From DATLBY01 sp035526665 (GTDB lineage: Bacteria > Acidobacteriota > Terriglobia > Bryobacterales > Bryobacteraceae), in NCBI GenBank assembly GCA_035526665.1, contig DATLBY010000047.1, positions 1-6,722 on the forward strand: DNA of 6,722 bases. The letters run 5' to 3'. Made by a program: the position numbers and the translations under genes. Under the pieces are notes generated by a model, which was not told where the DNA came from, did no database searches, and saw only the letters and a program-made list of their open reading frames with translations. This document shows, piece after piece, positions 1 through 4,201 of this stretch; positions within the stretch are counted from its first letter, which is position 1; each line of letters opens with the position of its first letter.

Positions 1-482
1 CCCAGGAGAACGGCTACCGTCCGGCCGTCATCACGCAGCCGATGTACAACCTTTTGGCGAGGGGCATTGAACAGGAATACCTGCCGATGGCCAATCAATT
101 CGGCGTTTCGACCATCGTGTATAACCCCCTGGCCGGCGGCATGCTGACAGGGAAGCAGAAAGAAGGCGCTCCGCTGCCTGGCACCCGGTTTGACAACAAT
201 CAGATGTACCTGGATCGCTATTGGCATCCGGCCTACTTCCAGGCGGTGGAACAACTGAGCACCGTGGCAGCGCTCGAGGGAAGAAATCTGATCAGCTTCT
301 CCTTGAACTGGCTGCTGCACCACACCCCCATCAACGCCATGATTCTGGGAGCATCCCGCGTCGAACAATTACAGGAAAACCTGAGTTACCTGAGTGCCGG
401 CCCCTTGTCGGAATCGGCTGTCCGGGCGTGCGACATGGTCTGGGAAAATCTGCGTGGTGTGACTCCCCGGTACAATCGCTAA
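1..482 (+). CDS. Aldo/keto reductase, C-terminal part (5' end outside the window)
   Basis: Cytosolic NAD(P)H-dependent oxidoreductase of the aldo/keto reductase superfamily, which reduces aldehydes or ketones on a TIM barrel. The reading frame is already open at base 3 and ends with TAA at 480-482, giving about 159 residues, roughly the second half of a family member of about 310-330 residues. Seen directly: QPMYNLLARGIEQEYLPMA near 36-95 (the barrel strand and loop after the catalytic half), the segment VYNPLAGGMLTGK near 117-158, typical of Tas/aryl-alcohol-dehydrogenase-like members, and ILGASRVEQLQENL at 342-383, the family's C-terminal cofactor phosphate-binding loop. The catalytic Asp/Tyr/Lys/His residues would lie upstream of base 1 and cannot be checked. 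The substrate cannot be told. The next supportable gene begins about 700 bases downstream, so it is probably not in the same operon as addBA. Confidence 0.93.
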   Translation, partial: QENGYRPAVITQPMYNLLARGIEQEYLPMANQFGVSTIVYNPLAGGMLTGKQKEGAPLPGTRFDNNQMYLDRYWHPAYFQAVEQLSTVAALEGRNLISFSLNWLLHHTPINAMILGASRVEQLQENLSYLSAGPLSESAVRACDMVWENLRGVTPRYNR

Positions 483-561
483 TCCCGCGACCTGCAATGT
501 CTCTCAGTCCATACGCTTACGCTGCACCTTAGTACGGACGTTCTATCCTCTCGGCTGGCAC

Positions 562-574
562 TTACGGTACGTAA
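562..574. repeat. Small inverted repeat TTACG-GTA-CGTAA
   Basis: Two perfect 5-base arms (562-566 and 570-574) flank a 3-base centre, about 80 bases after the aldo/keto reductase stop. The left arm belongs to ACTTACG (560-566), the word that also builds the inverted repeat at 963-979. It could be a protein-binding half-site pair; the short arms make chance quite possible. Confidence 0.35.
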
Positions 575-609
575 AACAGTAGCTAAGGTCTATTCACGTG
601 CCTGCCTAG

Positions 610-990
610 GTGCTTTACGCTGCCTGTATGCTTCGTTGCCGTAATAACGCAAACCATAAGATCCAGTCCCAATCGCCCCAGGGGGAGACGCAACGCCCGC
701 TTTTGGCCGAGGAAACACCGCTTCGAAAACTGCGCTCCAAAGCGGCTCCGTTTTTTTGGCGGGAGGGCCAACTTTACCGCGCCGCCGACCAGCTCATTCT
801 ATTTCCGGTGAAGGTGCTTGCGGTTACCGGCGACGTTGCCATGTGGCTGTTTCGCATCCCCAGCGGCAAGCCCTTCGTTGCCGAAGAACAACAAATCGCT
901 CCATCAGCCGGGCACCGATTCCTCGAGTACCGTCATTACGATGCTGACCAGATCCAGCGGAACGTAAGTGAGACTTACGCGGAGCCGTAG
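610..990 (+). CDS. Doubtful ORF, unrecognised (126 codons)
   Basis: An open frame from GTG 610 (or ATG 628) to TAG 988-990. An in-frame TAG at 607-609 sits directly before the GTG, so it cannot extend upstream, and no Shine-Dalgarno sequence precedes either start. The middle part reads plausibly as protein (PFFWREGQLYRAADQLILFP, then MWLFRIPSGKPF, then a charged tail with HYDADQIQRN). The first 25 residues are Cys/Arg/Asn-rich and look like translated non-coding sequence. No domain is recognised. The same frame continues after the stop with only amber stops until a TGA at 1201. It may be a spurious ORF, a decayed gene, or a real gene starting later. I favour spurious or decayed. Confidence 0.18.
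   Translation: MLYAACMLRCRNNANHKIQSQSPQGETQRPLLAEETPLRKLRSKAAPFFWREGQLYRAADQLILFPVKVLAVTGDVAMWLFRIPSGKPFVAEEQQIAPSAGHRFLEYRHYDADQIQRNVSETYAEP
718..757 (+). terminator. Weak terminator-like hairpin with T7 run
   Basis: Arms CCGCTT (718-723) and AAGCGG (740-745) enclose a 16-base loop, and T7 follows at 751-757 after the bases CTCCG. The loop is long, the stem is only six pairs, and the T run is five bases from the stem, so this is a poor intrinsic terminator. It lies about 235 bases after the aldo/keto reductase stop and inside the doubtful frame 610-990. Confidence 0.2.
963..979. repeat. Perfect inverted repeat CGTAAGT-GAG-ACTTACG
   Basis: Seven-base perfect arms (963-969 and 973-979) are separated by GAG. 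It could form a tight hairpin in RNA or serve as a dyad operator. It lies about 220 bases before the start of the small gene that leads the addBA unit. The left arm plus two bases (CGTAAGTGA) recurs at 1489-1497, across the stop of the small gene. Confidence 0.5.
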
Positions 991-1189
991 CTGGATGCAA
1001 AACTGCTTGAATAGCGCATGGCCGAGTGCTACTCTGTGGGTGACGTGGAATCGATTTAGAAGCCGGGAGGTTTCCGGGTTCGGCTACTTGCAACCACGAA
1101 AAAAAATGCTAAAGGCGAGTCGGTCTTCGAAAACTCCGCAACCCTGTGCTGCCTTGGCCAGGATGTTTCATTTTCGGCCGAATCGCGCT

Positions 1190-1194
1190 GGAGG
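1190..1194 (+). promoter_or_regulatory. Shine-Dalgarno site that fixes the start at 1200
   Basis: GGAGG lies five bases before ATG 1200. An in-frame GTG at 1146 would add 18 residues but has no comparable site, so 1200 is preferred. Confidence 0.75.
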
Positions 1195-1199
1195 AATCT

Positions 1200-1493
1200 A
1201 TGAGCGATTGGCCGTCCCCTGCTGCTGACGCACCCGTATTGTCTGGAGCCGAAGGAGAGTTGGTCTCCATTCGCATCAATATTGATCCCAAACAACTGGA
1301 GGAGCTTCTCGACTGTCTGGCGCAAGTCTCCTTCCCGATTAATCCGCAGATTTATCACGCAAAGCCGACTTCGGTGGAGTTCCCCGCCTACGCGAAGCGC
1401 CTGCACGAGGTGACTGAGGCTCTGCGGCTGTACGGTCTTTCTTCTATTCCTTTGCAGGTCAGCCCGATGCTACGGGCAATCAGCGCCGCGTAA
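1200..1493 (+). CDS. Small unrecognised protein, ACT/ferredoxin-like layout (97 aa)
   Basis: I do not recognise this gene with certainty. It has a strong GGAGG site before ATG 1200 and ends at TAA 1491-1493, 38 bases before addB. After a Pro/Ala-rich, probably flexible N-terminus (residues 1-20), the order of hydrophobic and amphipathic segments suggests beta (21-28, LVSIRINI), alpha (30-43), beta (46-53), beta (56-62, ending VEFP), alpha (65-79) and beta (83-88). That is the beta-alpha-beta-beta-alpha-beta layout of ACT-like or ferredoxin-like domains. There is no signal peptide, membrane segment, metal-binding cluster or nuclease motif, so it is probably cytosolic. ACT-like domains often bind small ligands or form dimers, but no ligand can be named. 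Position and spacing suggest co-transcription with addB and addA. Codon use looks like that of its neighbours. Gene reality is likely; function is unknown. Confidence 0.75.
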   Translation: MSDWPSPAADAPVLSGAEGELVSIRINIDPKQLEELLDCLAQVSFPINPQIYHAKPTSVEFPAYAKRLHEVTEALRLYGLSSIPLQVSPMLRAISAA

Positions 1494-1520
1494 GTGAACC
1501 AGCTGACAGCGTGGCTATAC

Positions 1521-1525
1521 TGGAG
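1521..1525 (+). promoter_or_regulatory. Shine-Dalgarno site favouring the addB start at 1532
   Basis: TGGAG lies six bases before ATG 1532. The alternative in-frame GTG at 1511, seven codons earlier, has no purine-rich site in front of it. Choosing 1532 also puts the P-loop strand (MELITGPVGSGKT) right at the N-terminus, as is usual for the family. Confidence 0.6.
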
Positions 1526-1531
1526 CCAAGC

Positions 1532-4201
1532 ATGGAATTAATCACCGGGCCCGTGGGGTCTGGGAAAACCTCTCTTGTCCTCGACAGGCTGCGTGCCTCG
1601 CTTCGCGCCGGCGAATACGGGCACCTTGTTCTGGCTCCCACCACCACTTTGGCAGAGCATCTACGCAACCAGCTCGCGCGCGAAGGCTTGGTGTTTCGCC
1701 CGTCGGCGATCAGCACATTCGCAAAGTTCACAGGCTCGTTTGTCCCCGATAGCACCGTTCTGAGCGGAGCAGCGCTGGAGATTTTGATTCAGGACCTACT
1801 GCAGACGAGCGATTTCCCTTCGTTTGCCAAGGTTCGCGAATTCAGCGGTTTCCGGCGAGCGCTGGCAGGAGCTATCAGCGAAGCTTCCACCGCGGGATTG
1901 AGCGCGGCAGCGCTTGGTTCGTTCAACTTGGACACGGCTGTCCTACGGGACTTCTCGCGGCTCTTCCTGCGGGTGGAACAGGAGGCTTTCCGGCGCGGTC
2001 AGGTGCTCCCCGCCGAGAGATTCCGGATAGCGGCCGAACGAATCGCCGAGCGCGGCCTGCCGGGCATTTCGAGCGTCAGCTTCAGTGGATTCTTCTCTTT
2101 TACGCCATCGGAAATCGGACTGGTTCAAAAAGTGGCGCGGCACACCCGATGCGTCGTCACACTACCTGCCTGGAGCGGGGCCGAGCAAGCGATCGCATCG
2201 CTCAAAGCCATCGGGTTTGAAGAACACACACTGGAGCAACCTACAGCCCGGCCGCGGAGGACGATCGTTGCCCCTCCGACGCTTGATCTGGAGGTGACGG
2301 AGATTGCGCGGCGTATCTTGCTCGAGCGGGCTGCAGGACGCCCCTACCGCGATATGGGGATCATCGTCCGGAGCGAGGAGCCCTACGCGGCGGCCTTGCG
2401 CGGCGCGCTGGCACGCTTCGGCATCCCGTCCCGTTTCTATTTCGGCAGCCCTCTGCGCACACACCCCGTGGTTGCGTACTTATATGGCTTACTGGAGGCA
2501 ATGCTGGACGGCTGGGATCACGAGCAAACGCTCGCTGTTCTACGGCGTGAAGGATCTCCGCTGGCTCTCGCGGACGCCTTCGATTTCGCCGTGAAGGCGG
2601 AGTTGCCCGGCAGGGGTCTGGAAGGGTTGGCCCGGCATGCGCCGGCGGAATACGCCGGCCTCTTCCAGCAACTGGCGGCTCTCGAAGCCCTGCGCGACAA
2701 GAGAATGCGTCCCAGCCAATGGGCGAAGCGGCTGGAAGCCCTAACCGGTCTCTTCCATCCGCAGTCCCCGCGCGACCTGGTATCGCATGAGCGGGCGATG
2801 CTGTGGCGCGAGCAGTCCGCCGCGCTGGATACCTTTCAGTCCGCCATTCAGGAAACAGCGGCGGTGCTGGATGAAGCCAGCGCTGTCTCCTGTTCCGAGT
2901 TTGCGGAAACGCTCACCATCGTGCTCGAATCCGGGACCCTGCGGGTGGGGGATCACCGCCGTGACGTCGTGCACGTTATGGATGCCTTTGAGGCCAGGCA
3001 ATGGAAGCTGCCGGTAGTATTCCTTTGCGGAATGCTGGAGCGTCAGTTCCCGAAATACCATTCGGAGAATCCCATCCTGCCGGACACGTTTCGCCGGCAG
3101 ATCCGCTCTCGAGGTTTTGCGCTTGCCACCAGCTTGGAACGGCAGCGCGATGAGGAGTTCCTCTTCCATGTCGCGTGCGCCCGGGCCACCGAAGCTCTGG
3201 TCCTCAGCTACCCAATGCGTAACAGCAAAGGTGAACCCAATCTTCCCTCGTTTTTCGTGAGCACGATTCGATCCGGCCCGGGTGAGCCGGTCAGTTCCAC
3301 AGCCGCTCGGCCGGTTCCCACACGAAGCTATCAGCGGGCCCCCCGGCCATCCATTCACGATGAAGATTTGCAGCTGGTTTTGCGTAAGCAAACGGCGCGG
3401 CTGGGGCCTACCCGGATCGAGGATTTCCTGCAGTGCCCGTATAAATTCTTTGCGGTGAAGATCCTCAAGCTGCAGGAGGCGCCGGCTCGCCCGTGGGATC
3501 GTCTCAATTTGCCGCTGCAAGGCAGGATTGCCCACGAGGCGCTGCGCTCCTACTATCGCGACGGCGGGCAAGTGGCGCAGATCTTCACAACTATATTCCA
3601 GGAGGCCTGCAAAAAAGAAAACGTTCCGGACGGCTACCGCACCGAGGCCGTCCGGTTGGAGCTTCTCTATCACCTGGAAACTTTTGTGAGAAATTCGAAA
3701 CTGCAGCGCGGCGACCGCATGCTGTTAGAGCATGAATTTGCATGGCGACTCGATGCCGACACGATCATTCATGGCTATATCGACAGGATCGACGTGGATC
3801 CCGGCGGCCGGGCCACGATTGTCGACTACAAATATCGTTCCGAAGCGCGCATCCGCCAGACAGTGAAGGCGCACGACGAAGGTACGCTCGTGCAGGGAGG
3901 CCTGTATTTGATCGCGCTCGCGCAAGGCGGCGAATTCGTGCCGGCCGGCATGATTTACTGCGGCTTCAAGAAAAAGGAGACGCTCGACGGCTGGCGCCCG
4001 GGGGAGACCAACGAGGACGCACTGCGGGAGGTGATGCGGCATTCGCGTGAAATCACGCAAAATGCGCTCGTGCAAATCCGCGAGGGGCGCATCGAACCGA
4101 AACCCAGCGACCTGGAAAAGTGCGGCTACTGCGCCTACGCAGTGATCTGCCGCGTCGGCGAGCGCGCCGAGATTGCGGCCGGGGCTGGGGCGCCGCGTTG
4201 A
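1532..4201 (+). CDS. addB: AddB-type helicase-nuclease subunit B, PD-(D/E)XK nuclease with Fe-S staple
   Basis: Subunit of the AddAB end-processing complex, which resects double-strand DNA ends for RecA-dependent repair. The protein has 889 residues, shorter than Bacillus AddB (about 1170). Order of parts: P-loop GPVGSGKT at residues 6-13; APTTTLAEHL near 33; a UvrD-like C-terminal helicase body with MGIIVRSEEPY near 275 and VVFLCGMLERQFP at 495-507; ARATEALVLSYP near 550-561, a remnant of helicase motif VI. The nuclease domain follows: His668 in GRIAHEAL, Glu733/Glu735 in EHEF, Asp751 in GYIDRID, and Asp765-Tyr-Lys767 (DYK), matching the RecB-family active site. Cys635 (FLQCPYKFF) with Cys864, Cys867 and Cys873 (C-x2-C-x5-C) forms the 4Fe-4S staple known from AddB. 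Helicase motif II appears absent: FSGFF around Ser185 stands where many AddB proteins have DGF, so the subunit is probably not a motor itself. Its stop overlaps the addA start. A GTG at 1511 would add seven residues. Confidence 0.93.
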   Translation: MELITGPVGSGKTSLVLDRLRASLRAGEYGHLVLAPTTTLAEHLRNQLAREGLVFRPSAISTFAKFTGSFVPDSTVLSGAALEILIQDLLQTSDFPSFAKVREFSGFRRALAGAISEASTAGLSAAALGSFNLDTAVLRDFSRLFLRVEQEAFRRGQVLPAERFRIAAERIAERGLPGISSVSFSGFFSFTPSEIGLVQKVARHTRCVVTLPAWSGAEQAIASLKAIGFEEHTLEQPTARPRRTIVAPPTLDLEVTEIARRILLERAAGRPYRDMGIIVRSEEPYAAALRGALARFGIPSRFYFGSPLRTHPVVAYLYGLLEAMLDGWDHEQTLAVLRREGSPLALADAFDFAVKAELPGRGLEGLARHAPAEYAGLFQQLAALEALRDKRMRPSQWAKRLEALTGLFHPQSPRDLVSHERAMLWREQSAALDTFQSAIQETAAVLDEASAVSCSEFAETLTIVLESGTLRVGDHRRDVVHVMDAFEARQWKLPVVFLCGMLERQFPKYHSENPILPDTFRRQIRSRGFALATSLERQRDEEFLFHVACARATEALVLSYPMRNSKGEPNLPSFFVSTIRSGPGEPVSSTAARPVPTRSYQRAPRPSIHDEDLQLVLRKQTARLGPTRIEDFLQCPYKFFAVKILKLQEAPARPWDRLNLPLQGRIAHEALRSYYRDGGQVAQIFTTIFQEACKKENVPDGYRTEAVRLELLYHLETFVRNSKLQRGDRMLLEHEFAWRLDADTIIHGYIDRIDVDPGGRATIVDYKYRSEARIRQTVKAHDEGTLVQGGLYLIALAQGGEFVPAGMIYCGFKKKETLDGWRPGETNEDALREVMRHSREITQNALVQIREGRIEPKPSDLEKCGYCAYAVICRVGERAEIAAGAGAPR

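Larger units (their letters stand above)
483..1199. other. Long gap without a convincing gene
   Basis: About 717 bases between the aldo/keto reductase and the small gene at 1200. No tRNA cloverleaf, rRNA segment, transposase remnant or CRISPR repeat was seen. The stretch holds one doubtful frame (610-990, listed separately), inverted repeats at 562-574 and 963-979, a poor terminator-like hairpin at 718-757, and an A8 run near 1099-1106. A 9-base word TTACGCTGC occurs at 517-525 and 615-623. No clear -35/-10 promoter pair could be defined, although the promoter of the downstream unit most likely lies here. It could be a decayed gene, a regulatory region, or both. Confidence 0.6.

Noticed and set aside
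824..1093. An 89-codon minus-strand frame in the gap
   Set aside because: Low-complexity Arg/Ser/Pro-rich translation, no ribosome binding site seen, no recognisable motif.
1099..1106. A8 run as a possible minus-strand terminator or slippage site
   Set aside because: No hairpin precedes it on the minus strand and no supported gene crosses it.
1511..1531. GTG 1511 as the addB start
   Set aside because: No Shine-Dalgarno sequence before it, while ATG 1532 has TGGAG at a good distance and begins right at the P-loop strand. Kept only as an alternative.
2641..2659. GC-rich hairpin GCCGGCG-GAATA-CGCCGGC inside addB
   Set aside because: It encodes PAEYAG in frame, has no T run, and sits mid-gene; best explained by GC-rich codon choice.
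2741..3673. A long open frame on the minus strand (about 310 codons) opposite addB
   Set aside because: It lies wholly opposite the AddB helicase and nuclease codons, which carry recognisable motifs. Its translation has no domain pattern and it is explained by GC-rich codons in the real gene.
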